Positions 36,036 through 47,202 of a stretch of DNA of 64,000 nucleotides are shown here, piece by piece. The stretch is from NCBI RefSeq assembly GCF_036884655.1, contig NC_088342.1, positions 11,216,001 to 11,280,000 on the forward strand. The letters run 5' to 3'. The position numbers and the translations under genes were made by a program. The stretch is from Musa acuminata AAA Group. Taxonomy: Eukaryota; Streptophyta; Magnoliopsida; Zingiberales; Musaceae. The notes under the pieces were generated by a model. The model made no database searches. It saw only the letters and a program-made list of their open reading frames with translations, and was not told the origin of the DNA. Each line of letters starts with the position of its first letter. The first letter of the stretch is position 1.

Positions 36036-36309
36036 CATAGATCTTGATGTGAGTGATTAGGCCTACTGGCTCGGGCCTAATCATATTAGGTTGTGGTCCA
36101 TGATCATCTGATGTGATTGCTTATACACATACTAGATAAGTATATATATTTGCATGCGATGTAGATATATATTAAATATGTATATGTGTGACATGTCATA
36201 TTAGGAGACCAAATTATAGAAACATCTCTCGATAATATTAAGTCGGTAAACGTGAGGCAATTAGATTGACCCACGTGGCCTTCCATCGTTATGAGTAGGA
36301 ACCGAATCC

Positions 36310-36635
36310 CGGTGTAGGTTGAGTTGGTCGAGTCCCTCGAGACTCACCTATATCGCGATTCGCTATCTTGCTTACGACATAGAGATGTCACCGGTGACCT
36401 GAGGACATGGTATGCTTGGTCGAGTCCCTCGAGGGTATATCATCAAATCAGACTCATCTTGTAACGAAGGTGTTGACTTAACCGAGCATCATGGTTGGTC
36501 GAGTCCCTCGAGGCCATGGTGATTCGGAGGCCGAACAGGACGGGAATCACAAGAAGTTGTGATCGGTAAGAGTTGCCTACCTTTTAGGCTTAGTGTGATT
36601 GGTCGAGTCCCTCGAGGTTACACTAAGACGCTGAT
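36310..36635 (+). other. Four constant-tip hairpins in B2 leader
   Basis: TTGGTCGAGTCCCTCGAG occurs four times, at 36324, 36416, 36495 and 36599. In each, TCGAG and CTCGA pair around TCC. The bases outside also pair, but with a different sequence every time: TAGGTTGAGT with ACTCACCTA, ATGGTATGC with GGTATATCAT, CATCATGG with CCATGGTG, and CTTAGTGTGA with TTACACTAAG (GU pairs and one bulge allowed). The unpaired TTGG on the left side is constant. B1 keeps decayed copies in the same order (28810-29120). This suggests selected RNA structures in the genomic RNA leader, possibly for dimerisation, packaging or translation. Confidence 0.75.
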
Positions 36636-36811
36636 TGGATCCTGATCCCCACTAGAAGTCTGCCGGAGATTTCCGTTTCACGTGCTGAGGGTGTCGCGTG
36701 ACTCGTTAGTAAAATAGTGGGAGCATATTAAGATAGAAGTCCATATCTTGATAGTTTATTTCTTGCAAAATCTGCATGTTATTCATTTTGCTACATCTTT
36801 ATTTTCAGAAA

Positions 36812-39800
36812 ATGTCGCTTTCAAATCCCTTACGTGGCATACTTGATGTCAACCGCCTCACTGGTCCAAATTATACGGATTGGCTCCGTAACTTGAGAAT
36901 TGTTCTCACAGCGGAGAAAATCGTGTACGTCCTTGATACAGTGATGCCTACGCCCGAAGAAGGGGCAAGCGAGGATGAGATCGCTCGCTACGTGAAGTAC
37001 ATTGATGACTCCACTCTTGCTCAGTGCTATATGTTGGGCTCTATGACTCCAGAGTTACAAAGACAACATGAAAAGATGGATGCCAGATCCATTCTCCTAC
37101 ATGTCCGTAAATTGTTTGAGGAACAGGGAAGGACTCAACGATATGAGATATCCAAGAGCCTTTTCCGCGCTAGGATGACTGAGGGGACACCGGTTCAGAA
37201 CCATGTCCTAAAGATGATTGAGTGGATAGAGAAACTCACAGGTCTAGGAATGGTCCTAGAGGATAACTTGTGTGTGGACATTGTGCTTCAGTCCCTACCA
37301 GATTCCTTTTCACAGTTCATAATGAATTTTAATATGAACAAGCTTGAGGTGACTCTCCCGGAGCTCCTCAATATGTTGAGGGAGGCAGAGAGTACTATTA
37401 AGAAAGAGAAGCCAGTTCTCTACACTGGTGAGACCAGAAAGAAAAGGAAAGCAGAAAGGTCCCTTAAGAAGGGAAAGGGCAAGGGCAAACAAGGTAAAGC
37501 AAAGGTTGCTAAGAAAGACCCAACAAAGGACAAAGGCCAGTGCTTCCACTGTGGTAAAGATGGGCACTGGAAGAGAAACTGCAAAGAGTACCTTGCAGAA
37601 AGGGCGAAACAAAAGCTTGATGAAGCTTCAGGTACATTCATGATCAGTCTCCATTTGTCAGACTCTTATGATAACACATGGGTATTAGATACTGGTAGTG
37701 CTTATCATATATGCAATTCGTTGCAGGTTCTGGCAAGGCCTAGGAGACTAGAGAGAGGCGAGATGGACCTAAAGATGGGTAATGGAGCAAAAGTTGCTGT
37801 ATTAGCTGTTGGCGAGGTCGCTCTACATCTGCCTAGTGGAGCTTTTATTGCATTAGATGCATGTTATTTTGTTCCTTCTATTATCAAAAACATTATTTCC
37901 ATTTCATGTTTAACAGTTAGTGGATATAAATTTGTTTTTGAGAACAATGGTTGTTCGATATTATTAGATGATAAGATCATCACGAAAGGAACATTGCATA
38001 ATGGTTTATTTATGTTAGACACCACTCCACATATCATGAATGTAAATGTGTCTAAGAGGAAACGAGATGAGGTGAACAATGCATACCTGTGGCATTGTAG
38101 GCTAGGTCACATCCATGGAAGAAGGATTCAAAAGTTGCTAAATGATGGATATCTAGATCCATTCGACTATGTGTCATATGCAACTTGTGAGCCTTGCATT
38201 CGTGGAAAACTGACCAACTCTCCATTTAGTGGAACTGGAGAGAGAGCCACTGAGTTGTTGGAACTCATACATAGTGATGTATGTGGACCCATGTCAACTC
38301 ATGCCATTGGAGGTTACTCCTACTTCATTACATTTACTGATGATTTCTCAAGGTATGGATATGTGTACTTAATGAAGTACAAGTCCGAGGCCTTTGAGAA
38401 ATTCAGAGAGTATAAGAATGAGGTGGAGAACCAGACTGGAAAGAGTATCAAAACTCTTCGATCAGATCGAGGAGGTGAGTACTTAAGTACAGAGTTTACT
38501 CACTTCCTCAAGGACCATGGGATATTATCCCAATGGACACCTCCTTATACACCTCAGCTCAATGGTGTCTCTGAAAGGAGAAATCGTATATTATTAGATA
38601 TGGTACGGTCCATGATGAGTTTCGCTGACCTACCCATCTCATTCTGGGGATATGCCCTAGAAACCGCAGCTTACCTTCTGAACAGAGTTCCAACTAAGTC
38701 GGTAGTGTCTACACCATATGAGATATGGAAAGGGAAGAAGCCTGATCTTAAAGTTGTTAAGATTTGGGGCTGTTCTGCCCATGTTAAAAGACACAACCCC
38801 GATAAGTTAGAATCAAGGACAGAGCGATGCAAATTTGTGGGATACCCCAAGGAAACTTGTGGGTATTATTTCTATCATCTCGAGGACCAAAAGGTCTTTG
38901 TAGCTAAGAGAGCAGTGTTCCTTGAGAAGGAACACATTCTTGGCGGAGACAGTGGGAGAATGATAGAGTTGAGCGAAGTTAGGGAACCAAGCTCAAGCAC
39001 CACTCTACAGCCCGAGTCTGTTCAGGTACCTAATACACAAGTATCAACTTTACGCAGGTCTGATAGAGTATCCCATCCTCCTGAGAGATATGTGGGACAT
39101 ATTAGAGCAGAGGATGTAGAGGATATTGATCCTCAGACCTACGAGGAGGCTATTATGAGTATAGACTCCGGGAAGTGGAAAGAAGCCATGAATTCTGAGA
39201 TGGATTCTATGTACTCCAATAAGGTTTGGAACCTAGTTGATGCACCCGAAGGTATTGTACCCATCGGTTGCAAGTGGATCTTTAAGAAAAAGATCGGAGT
39301 AGATGGAAAGGTAGAGACCTATAAAGCAAGGCTAGTGGCTAAGGGGTATCGTCAAAGGCAAGGTGTTGACTACGACGAAACTTTCTCACCCGTAGCAATG
39401 CTAAAATCCATCAGAATTCTATTGGCTATTGCAGCACACTATGATTATGAGATCTGGCAGATGGATGTGAAAACCGCATTCCTCAACGGGAACCTGGAGG
39501 AGGAGGTGTATATGATGCAACCTGAGGGATTCGTGTCCAAGAACTGCCCAGATAAGGTGTGTAGGTTGCTTAGATCCATTTATGGACTAAAGCAAGCTTC
39601 CCGAAGTTGGAACATAAGATTTGATGAGGCAATCAGATCTTATGACTTCGTTAAGAACGAAGATGAGCCTTGTGTGTACAGAAAGGTAAGAGGGAGCGCT
39701 ATCACCTTTTTGGTGTTATATGTGGATGACATCCTCATCATTGGGAATGACGTAGGAATGCTATCCACAGTAAAGACTTGGTTATCTAGACACTTCTCCA

Positions 39801-39946
39801 TAAAGGACTTAGGGGAAGCATCTTATATCTTGGGGATTAGAATCTATAGAGATAGATCCAAGAGGATGCTTGGCTTGTCCCAGTCCAGGTACATAGTAAC
39901 CATTGTCAAAAGGTTTGGCATGGAAAATTCCAAAGGGCAAACATGA
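36812..39946 (+). CDS. B2 Gag-Pol polyprotein, truncated after reverse transcriptase
   Basis: Copia polyprotein of the TNT1/Tork general type. The frame is open from an ATG at 36776, but the aligned family start is the ATG at 36812 (MSLSNPL). Counting from 36776, a zinc knuckle [14 protein letters not shown] lies near residue 255. Protease [12 protein letters not shown] is near 302. The integrase zinc region starts at [10 protein letters not shown] near 438, and its core acids are in HSDVCG (about 500), LRSDRGGEY (about 562) and GVSERRN (about 597). Reverse transcriptase runs from GCKWIFKKK (about 828) through [11 protein letters not shown] (about 895) to YVDDILIIG (about 982). The frame stops at 39946 where sequence linking reverse transcriptase to RNase H is deleted. 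Protease, integrase and reverse transcriptase motifs look intact, so trans activity is conceivable. RNase H is detached. Confidence 0.9.
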   Translation: MSLSNPLRGILDVNRLTGPNYTDWLRNLRIVLTAEKIVYVLDTVMPTPEEGASEDEIARYVKYIDDSTLAQCYMLGSMTPELQRQHEKMDARSILLHVRKLFEEQGRTQRYEISKSLFRARMTEGTPVQNHVLKMIEWIEKLTGLGMVLEDNLCVDIVLQSLPDSFSQFIMNFNMNKLEVTLPELLNMLREAESTIKKEKPVLYTGETRKKRKAERSLKKGKGKGKQGKAKVAKKDPTKDKGQCFHCGKDGHWKRNCKEYLAERAKQKLDEASGTFMISLHLSDSYDNTWVLDTGSAYHICNSLQVLARPRRLERGEMDLKMGNGAKVAVLAVGEVALHLPSGAFIALDACYFVPSIIKNIISISCLTVSGYKFVFENNGCSILLDDKIITKGTLHNGLFMLDTTPHIMNVNVSKRKRDEVNNAYLWHCRLGHIHGRRIQKLLNDGYLDPFDYVSYATCEPCIRGKLTNSPFSGTGERATELLELIHSDVCGPMSTHAIGGYSYFITFTDDFSRYGYVYLMKYKSEAFEKFREYKNEVENQTGKSIKTLRSDRGGEYLSTEFTHFLKDHGILSQWTPPYTPQLNGVSERRNRILLDMVRSMMSFADLPISFWGYALETAAYLLNRVPTKSVVSTPYEIWKGKKPDLKVVKIWGCSAHVKRHNPDKLESRTERCKFVGYPKETCGYYFYHLEDQKVFVAKRAVFLEKEHILGGDSGRMIELSEVREPSSSTTLQPESVQVPNTQVSTLRRSDRVSHPPERYVGHIRAEDVEDIDPQTYEEAIMSIDSGKWKEAMNSEMDSMYSNKVWNLVDAPEGIVPIGCKWIFKKKIGVDGKVETYKARLVAKGYRQRQGVDYDETFSPVAMLKSIRILLAIAAHYDYEIWQMDVKTAFLNGNLEEEVYMMQPEGFVSKNCPDKVCRLLRSIYGLKQASRSWNIRFDEAIRSYDFVKNEDEPCVYRKVRGSAITFLVLYVDDILIIGNDVGMLSTVKTWLSRHFSIKDLGEASYILGIRIYRDRSKRMLGLSQSRYIVTIVKRFGMENSKGQT

Positions 39947-39958
39947 ATATGATACCTT

Positions 39959-40059
39959 GCTATGTACTAGGCCTGATATAGCGCATGCTATGTACTAGGC
40001 CTGATATAGCGCATGCTATGTACTATGCCATGCTATGTACTAGGCCTGATATAGCGCAT
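39959..40059 (+). repeat. 28-bp tandem repeat at the pol break
   Basis: Three full copies of a 28-bp unit beginning GCTATGTACTAGGCCTGATA lie at 39959, 39987 and 40032, with a 17-bp partial copy at 40015. B1 has a single copy at the matching place (about 32306). The expansion sits next to the deletion that ends the main frame at 39946, and looks like copying slippage during reverse transcription. Confidence 0.85.
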
Positions 40060-40572
40060 GCTCTGAGTGTCACGAGCAGGTATCAGGCGGATCCAGGCTT
40101 GGAGCACTGGAAAGCAGTAAAGTGTATCCTTAAGTACTTGAGAAGGACTAAGGATCTTTTACTAGTATATGGAGGCAATAGCCTTAAGGTTGAAGGCTAC
40201 ACTGACTCAAGTTTTCAGTCTGATGTCGATGATAGCAAGTCGAATTCAGGATATGTGTTTACCTTGAATGGAGGAGCAGTGTGCTGGAAAAGTTCCAAGC
40301 AAGATACCACTGCTGACTCGACCACAGAGGCGGAGTACATTGCTGCATCAGATGCAGCAAAGGAGGGAGTCTGGGTGAAGAAGTTCATCACAGATTTGGG
40401 AGTCGATACAGATAGCGACAAGTCGACTTCCTTATATTGCGACAACTATGGGGTGATTACTCAAATAAGGGAACCCGGGTCTTATCAGAAGTGTTCTGAG
40501 GAGGTTCCAGCTTATAAGAGAGATCGTGACCCGAGGAGATGTAGCAGTGGAAAGAGTTCCATCCGAAGATAA
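39985..40572 (+). pseudogene. B2 RNase H fragment, out of frame and frameshifted
   Basis: This region carries the C-terminal part of Copia pol, which degrades the RNA strand during reverse transcription. Recognisable text includes SVTSRYQADPG, DSSFQSDVDDSKSNSGY, TTEAEYIAASDAAKEG and LYCDN. It is separated from the main polyprotein by a deletion and a 28-bp repeat expansion. A short deletion near 40488 then shifts the frame, so the last part (to about 40610, ending in a PLTKPLSQIVFE-like sequence in another frame) is misread. No start signal of its own is apparent. It is probably non-functional. Confidence 0.85.
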
Positions 40573-40680
40573 CATTGCAGATCCACTGACAAAGCCGTTG
40601 TCTCAGATTGTCTTTGAGCGTCACAGGGGTCTGATGGGGATCAGACACATAGGTGATTGGCTTTAGGTCAAGTGGGAGAT

Positions 40681-42175
40681 TGCTAGTCATAGGTGCCCAG
40701 CAAGCCAATCACGTGAGTGATGACACGTGTGACTTGATACAGAATCTTTTTGCTTATTATATTATGGCGTATATCACTTTATAACTATTGCATAAATGCA
40801 TATATATTGTGATGTCCTTGGATTTGTGCAATGGGAATCGGATCGTGATGAGATCACGATAATGAGATCGATTCACCTTTAAACACATATCCTAAATAAT
40901 CCCGGTCATAGGTTACTCGAGAGGGACATCGTGATAACCGGATAGACTGGTGTGCTGTATACCCGTCCATATGATGGATGCAGCTGGTCTCATAGCTGCT
41001 CGTGTAGGGACACTAGGGATACAGTACAGGTGCTCATTGGAGAATGAGTTCATTGATTGATCCGCTTACGGAATGCTGGATGGTTGATGATGCCTTATTG
41101 TCAGACAGCGATTCCATAGTCCTAGTGGTGTATCTGGTCCTTAGACTTGAGACACCAAGGATGTCCTGTATGAGTGCTCCACTCTTTGATACCAGACTTA
41201 TAGGTTTGACTGTTCTCAGATCTAGTACAGCTGGTCATTGGGAGTGGTAGTCGACCTTACGAGGGCTATTGAGTGTCGACAGAGGATCATCCACTCTCGG
41301 CGTCATGAGAGGAATATCCTATGTGTTCTTGCTCAGACAAATCCCTGGCCAGGGTCATTCGGGTTGAGAGAGAAAGAGTTCTCCGGGAGAATCCGATTAG
41401 AGCGAGACTCGAGTAGAAACCGTATGGGTCTGACAGCACCATGCTCGATATACGGTCTCTGGGATATTAGATGGATGAGGGACTATAGGTACATGGTAAC
41501 TGAGGACAGACAGGTCCAATGGATTGGATTCCCCTGTATCGTCTGGGGACTACGGCGTAGTGGCCTAGTACTTCCGTAGTCGATGAGTCGAGTGAATTAT
41601 TACAGAGATAATAATTCACTAAGTTAGAAGGAGTTCTGACAGGTATGACTCACGGCCAGCTCGATATTGGGCCTAGAGGGTCACACACATATGGTAGGCA
41701 TTGCGATGAGTAGAGGTTCGGATATGAGATATCCGACGGAGCCCTTGTCTTATTGGATGCAGATCCAATACCCACTAGGGAAAGGACCCATTAGGGTTTT
41801 GACACGGGATCTCTATAAATAGGAGGGATTCACAGCCTCATAGGCTAGAGTCTTTGCTTGCCCTTCCTATTCTCCTCTCCCTCTCCACCTCAGAGTAGGC
41901 CTGGAGTTTTGAGGAGCGTCGTCGCAACCCTGCTGTGTGGATCACCGCTAGAGAGGAGGACGCTTGACCTCCTTCACCCTCTCCTAAGGATCTGCGAGGA
42001 AACAGGGATATACGATCTCCCTAGGTAACACAATCTTTATACGCAGTTTTGTGTTTTGCGGATTTTTGCGCACCAATCTTCGCACGACGACGAACATCTT
42101 TTTGGGAATCGGGGATTTTTGTTTTATTGTTCTTCCGCTGCGCATATGATGTCGCCCCCCATTGATTTCCCAACA
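40681..42175 (+). repeat. B2 3' LTR
   Basis: 1495 bp, no difference from the 5' LTR noticed on reading. It directly follows the purine tract AAGTGGGAGAT. Confidence 0.95.
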
Positions 42176-43096
42176 GTTTTCAGCCCAACTACAGTGTTTT
42201 CAGCCACTAGTTGGGCTTCAATCTTGCCCCAAACTAGTCCGAACTTGGGCCCAATTGGCCCCTACTTGGGTTATAGGATTAACACCTAATCCTAACCCTA
42301 ATTAACGTGCTAACTACGAATTTAAAGACATTTTCTAAGCTATTACAAAGTCCGCAAGTCAAGACTTCTTCCGGCGAGCTTCCAGCGAACTTCCGACGGT
42401 CTTCCGATAAACTCTCGGAAACCATTCTGCGGACTCCCGGCAAGCTCCTAGACTTCACGATTTGATCTTGGCGAGTTCCAACGAGCTTCTTTGGTAAGCT
42501 CCGATCTTTCTCGGCGAGCTCCGCGAACTTCCAACGAACCTTCCGGCAAGCTTCCGAAAAACCCTTCGGCAAGCTCCCTACTCATTCTCGGCTAGTTCCG
42601 GCAGCATTCCCGACGAACCTTCGGACTTCCGTCGAACTCTCGAACTCCCAACGAATCCTTCGCGCTTGACTCCGGCACTTTGTTTTGCTTTATGTCTTTG
42701 TCGTTATCGTAGTTAATCCTGCACACACAAGCAAACACTCTACTCTGATCTAGACAATTATTATAACGCAAATTGACATTCTGTTGCCCGGCACGTCATT
42801 GGTTGGCGCTTCGTCCGATTCTTCGGTGCATCGTCCTCTCTTGCGGCTTGTTCTCCAATCGGCGGTTGACCTCCGCAACCCCGATATCCTTGGCGCAATT
42901 TCGCTCTCCTTGGCTCAATGCCCGACGCCCGAAGCCTTCTGCCATCCAATATCCTGACGTGATCTCCTCCGACGCAACGTCAATTCCTCCTGCGTTAATT
43001 GTCTAATCCTGATCGAGTAGACCTGTATCACTCAAAATGTAGTCAAACATTTAAACACAATCAATTAGTTTCATCATCAAAATCCGAGATTCAACA

Positions 43097-46000
43097 ATCT
43101 CCCCCTTTTTGATGATGACAACTAATTGATGACTAAAGGAGTTAACCTTAACTCTCCGGAGTTTAACTAAACTCCCCCTATCAATATGCCATTGATAGAA
43201 CACTTGGATTATCCAAAATCCAAGTAACATTCATCACTAGTTCTGATAACCATTTAAACCATCATGCAAATATATAAAATATTTAATTCAATGCATGAAG
43301 TCATCAATATACTTCTCCCCCTATGTCATCAACAAAAAGGAGAAGTAGCTACTCTTATGTGTTTATTATATGGGTTCAAACCATTGCATGAAAAACATAA
43401 TATTAAATTTTTATCATCATGCAATTTTGAAGATAGAAAATTTAGCAAGTAATGCATCATGCTTGGGACATTCAAGCTATCAAGTTTTAGATATACAAGT
43501 TTTACAGCATATAAGATAGCACTTTTGGTAATGTTCAAGATAGCAAGTTCTACATCATGCAAGCTAGCAATATTGAGATGTTCAAGAAAGCAACTCTTGC
43601 TTCTTGAAATATGCAAATTGTAAGCTAGCAAATTTTTGCTTCCTTTGCAATGTTTGAGCTAGCAATTTTGCTTCCGTTGCAAAGTGCAAGTTAGTATGTT
43701 TTGCATCTTGAGATAAACAAGATTATATTTTTGGTATGCAAATTTATAGTATACAAGCTATCAACTTTTGCACATAAAAAGTTAGCAAAATTTTACATCT
43801 TTTGAGATGTGCAAGATGGACTATTTTGCCTCTTTTCAAATTGTGCAAGCTAGCAAATTTGCTATCTAGCAAGTTTTGCTCCCCCTTTGTCAGTGTCAAA
43901 TAGAAGGGAATAACAATACAATCATGTAATTCATTTCTCTTTACTATAATATTCAAATCATGATAAGGGTAAATAATAAAGATGAAAAATGAATGTCAAA
44001 AGACATATATCATTTTTGACAAATTTCTTCTTTTGTAGATAGAAAACATGATAGGAAACAATCTTGATTCAAAAAGAAAACTCAAGTTATAAATTATCAA
44101 GATGTCAAGTAGCATGTCATGGTTTACAAAAACAAGTTTCTTGCTAGTTAATAGCAAAAAGAATCTCAATTCATGCATATAAAATCTTATGATTCACATA
44201 GAACATCTCCTCTTTTATAAAACGAGAGAATCATGATGAAGAATCTTGATTTACATAGAGTTTCAAAATATAATTATCAATATCATGAATACTAAAAGAC
44301 CATGAAAATTTTGATAAATATCTTTTTAAATAGAAAACAAACTTGATTCATTCAATAGAAAATTGTGAGAAATCAAGATCATGATTTCAATAAAATCCAT
44401 TAAATTCAAATCATTTTCATAATCCATGAGATTCATAAAAATAATACAAATAGATTCATCAAAATCAATAATATAGAAAAAATAATTTTCAAGAAGAAAA
44501 ATGTTCTTCTCTTTTAGTTACTTCAATTCATGTGATTTATTTCATTCAAGCATGCCTCCCTTTTTTTTTTTTTATGTCAAATAAAAACATGTATCATGTT
44601 TAAAACCGAAAGTGCTAGATTTATTATGACAAGGATCAATAAGGCACTTTCATTATGGTAAAAAGAAAATCGATAATCTGTAAATTACAAGATTCATTAT
44701 GCATAATTTTAAAAATCTTATGCATAGAACAAAATCATCAATCATGATATCAAGACATTTATCATTTAAAGCATTCATGATTCACATCATATGCAATACA
44801 TCACATATATTATCATAATAAAAGGCATAAGTATTGCATGCATCATTCCAAATTATAAATATTTCAAATCATAATGGTATTAATTTGTCAAATTGCATCC
44901 TACCATGCATGATCATAACTTTTCATTTGTATGCATCAAAATAATCTCAAGAGTATTTCATGCATGATTTTATATCACCAAATAAGGAATATCAAGAAGA
45001 AAATAATTGGTGATGAGATAAACATTTCATGAATATAAGGAATTACATAAAAATTTTATCATGAAGGATTAGAACATGTGAATACCAGAAGACATGATTT
45101 CTTTTTGAAAAACCTACTCATTAATAATCAAAAGAAAATCTTAGGAGATCGATTAATGAAAAATCTTGATTCATAATAAATCTTAATTTGTAAATATCAC
45201 GGAATCAAGATCATGATTTTAGATAAAACTCATTCAAATTCAAATCGTCTAAATCATCAAAATCTCAACATTTCTTTCAAGAGATTCAAAATGACATAAA
45301 TAATTTTATTGGTCTCTTAGGTATAAATCAATAAGATAGAGAAAAAGAAAATTTTCAATAAAAAATCTTTCCTCCTTTTGTTTCAACTTATTGATTGATT
45401 CCATGCATGCATCTCCTTTTCTTTCAAATCCATGCATCATCGTTTTAAAACAAAAAAAAATCAAAGATCATCAAGATAAAAAAGTGCAACACATAATTCC
45501 AAAAAAAAAGATTTCAACTCATTACTTCAAGTCAAATCAATATCATGATTTTGATATAACTCATTTGTAATTCAAATCATCAAACCAAAATCATTTTCAA
45601 GGGATTCATATAAATCAACAAGATAGAGAAAAATAATTTTCAAGAACAATGCTTTTCTCTTTTTAGTTATTTAAATTCATGTCATTTATGCTAGATAAAA
45701 ATGTGCATCAACATTTAGGATCGAAAAATGAATTTTGTCATAAAAACCATCAAGACCAAAAAATCATCATGTATAACTTTACAATCTCATGCATAAAATC
45801 ATCAAATCATAGCATCAAAACTTTCAATAGTTTCATTACAACATCAAGTAAGGTTTTATTGAACATAATTTTGAATGATTCTTATAGATATTTAAAATTT
45901 CTTTAGTTTTACTTTATATGATTGACTTTATATTAGCATGCTTCAAATTTTTGTTCTTATGTCAAAACTATACATCATGTTTGAAAACCAAAGATAAGGT

Positions 46001-46231
46001 TCATAAAAAAAAATCATAAAACCTTCCATTCAAAAGTCATGCATCGACATTGAAAATCAATATGGAAATCGTCAAAGTACAAATTCTTGCTTCTCAAGCA
46101 CATATATAAGATTAATCTTACTAGGTGTATAAGCATTATATTTATATCTAACATTTTATTGCATTAACATAACACAAGCAATTTTCAAGAAAATTAATCC
46201 TAAACTAAATTAAAAATAACTCAAGAAAGTA
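43097..46231 (-). other. A3 non-coding spacer
   Basis: AT-rich, no credible gene. Modules of GCAAGCTAGCAA and TTTTGCTTCC type lie at 43440-43900, the reverse of the A2 spacer. Pyrimidine tracts, purine on the coding strand, lie at 43097, near 43315 (CTCCCCCTATGTCATC) and near 43880 (CTCCCCCTTTGTCAGTG). From 43980 to 46200 it is mostly ATCAT and AAATC-rich text shared loosely with the A4 and A1 spacers. Confidence 0.65.
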
Positions 46232-47152
46232 TTATGTAATTTCGAAATGAATTAGTGGGATTTTGATTACCTCATTGTTGAAAGAGGGTGAGGCATAGTT
46301 TGCCACCTCGCCTTTCTTGATTTTCTCCTCGTCTTCGGAAGAGTTCAATTCATCCCAACTTTTGTTCTTCTTGCGTTCAAAGCAAGTAGTTCCATTCTTT
46401 TTGCTTTTTAATTTTTGTTTCATTTGTAGTTTAAGTTCACCATCACTTGAGCTTATGCTCGAGTGGTATTCATGTGTTCTATGTCCCAAATCCTTCCTAT
46501 CATTTGGAAGGTTGTTCTCGAGTTTCTTTTTTGCCACATTGTTCATTTCGTAGGTCATTAGAGACCCAATAAGTTCTTCGAGAGGGAATGTTTTAAGGTC
46601 CTTGGCCTCTTGAATGGCCGTAACTTTTGGATCCCAACTTTTTGGAAGGGATCTTAAGATTTTAGTGACTAGTTCAAAATTAGAAAAACTTTTACCAAGA
46701 GCTTTGAGTCCATTGATGACATCCGTGAACCGGGTGTACATGTCTCCGATGGACTCACTTGGTTTCATCCGGAAAAGTTCATAAGAATGCACAAGAATAT
46801 TGATTTTGGACTCTTTCACTCGGCTAGTGCCTTCATGAGTGACCTCTAGAGTTCTCCAAATATCAAAAGCCGAGTCACACATCGAAACGCGATTAAATTC
46901 ACTTTTGTCAAGTGCACAATATAAGGCATTCATAGCCTTTGCATTTAAAGAAAACATCTTCTTCTCCAAATCATTCCAATGGTTCATTGGGAGAGAAGAC
47001 ATTTCAAATCCATTTTCGACTATGTCCCATAAATTCAAATCCAAAGAAAGTAAGAAAACTCTCATTCGAGTTTTCCAACAAGTGTAGTCCGTCCCATTGA
47101 AAAAGGGAGGACGAATGAGAGAGTGACCCTCTTGAAAGCCATAAAGAGCCAT
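46232..47152 (-). CDS. A3 Gag, capsid part only (306 residues)
   Basis: An intact reverse-strand frame closely similar to the A2 Gag. It starts MALYGFQEGHS and carries FNGTDYTCWKTRMRVFL (about residues 18-34), SAFDIWRTLEVTHEGTSR (about 94-111) and DMYTRFTDVINGLKALGKS in the middle. VTAIQEAKDLKTFPLEELIG follows, then a lysine- and acid-rich tail with an NSSEDEE run. It ends FEIT-stop, as do A2 and A4, with no zinc knuckle. An open frame of this length in an element lacking pol suggests recent amplification or retained use of the protein. Confidence 0.85.
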   Translation of the reverse strand: MALYGFQEGHSLIRPPFFNGTDYTCWKTRMRVFLLSLDLNLWDIVENGFEMSSLPMNHWNDLEKKMFSLNAKAMNALYCALDKSEFNRVSMCDSAFDIWRTLEVTHEGTSRVKESKINILVHSYELFRMKPSESIGDMYTRFTDVINGLKALGKSFSNFELVTKILRSLPKSWDPKVTAIQEAKDLKTFPLEELIGSLMTYEMNNVAKKKLENNLPNDRKDLGHRTHEYHSSISSSDGELKLQMKQKLKSKKNGTTCFERKKNKSWDELNSSEDEEKIKKGEVANYASPSFNNEVIKIPLIHFEIT

Positions 47153-47202
47153 TTCTATTTGGGTGTTAAACCAAAGTAGAAAACCGTGGCTCTGATACCA
47201 AT

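Larger units (their letters stand above)
33545..42175 (+). mobile_element. B2: young Copia element with damaged pol
   Basis: An 8631-bp LTR element with an exact target duplication GTTTT (33540-33544 and 42176-42180). The LTRs 33545-35039 and 40681-42175 are both 1495 bp and look identical by eye, so it inserted very recently. Ends are TGCTAGTCAT and TTCCCAACA. The primer site GTGGTATCAGAGCC follows at 35040 and the purine tract AAGTGGGAGAT precedes 40681. A 1.77-kb leader carries a GC-rich island and four hairpins. Gag-pol starts at 36812 and is damaged after reverse transcriptase. It inserted into the palindrome-rich part of A3's LTR. Confidence 0.95.
32825..43096 (-). repeat. A3 3' LTR, split by B2
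   Basis: The two parts, 32825-33544 and 42181-43096, total 1636 bp against 1638 bp for the 5' LTR. It has GGCGGTGCCACCGCC palindromes at 33395-33535 and a reversed TATA box near 33328. It is almost identical to the 5' LTR except for a patch at about 33141-33307. Confidence 0.9.
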
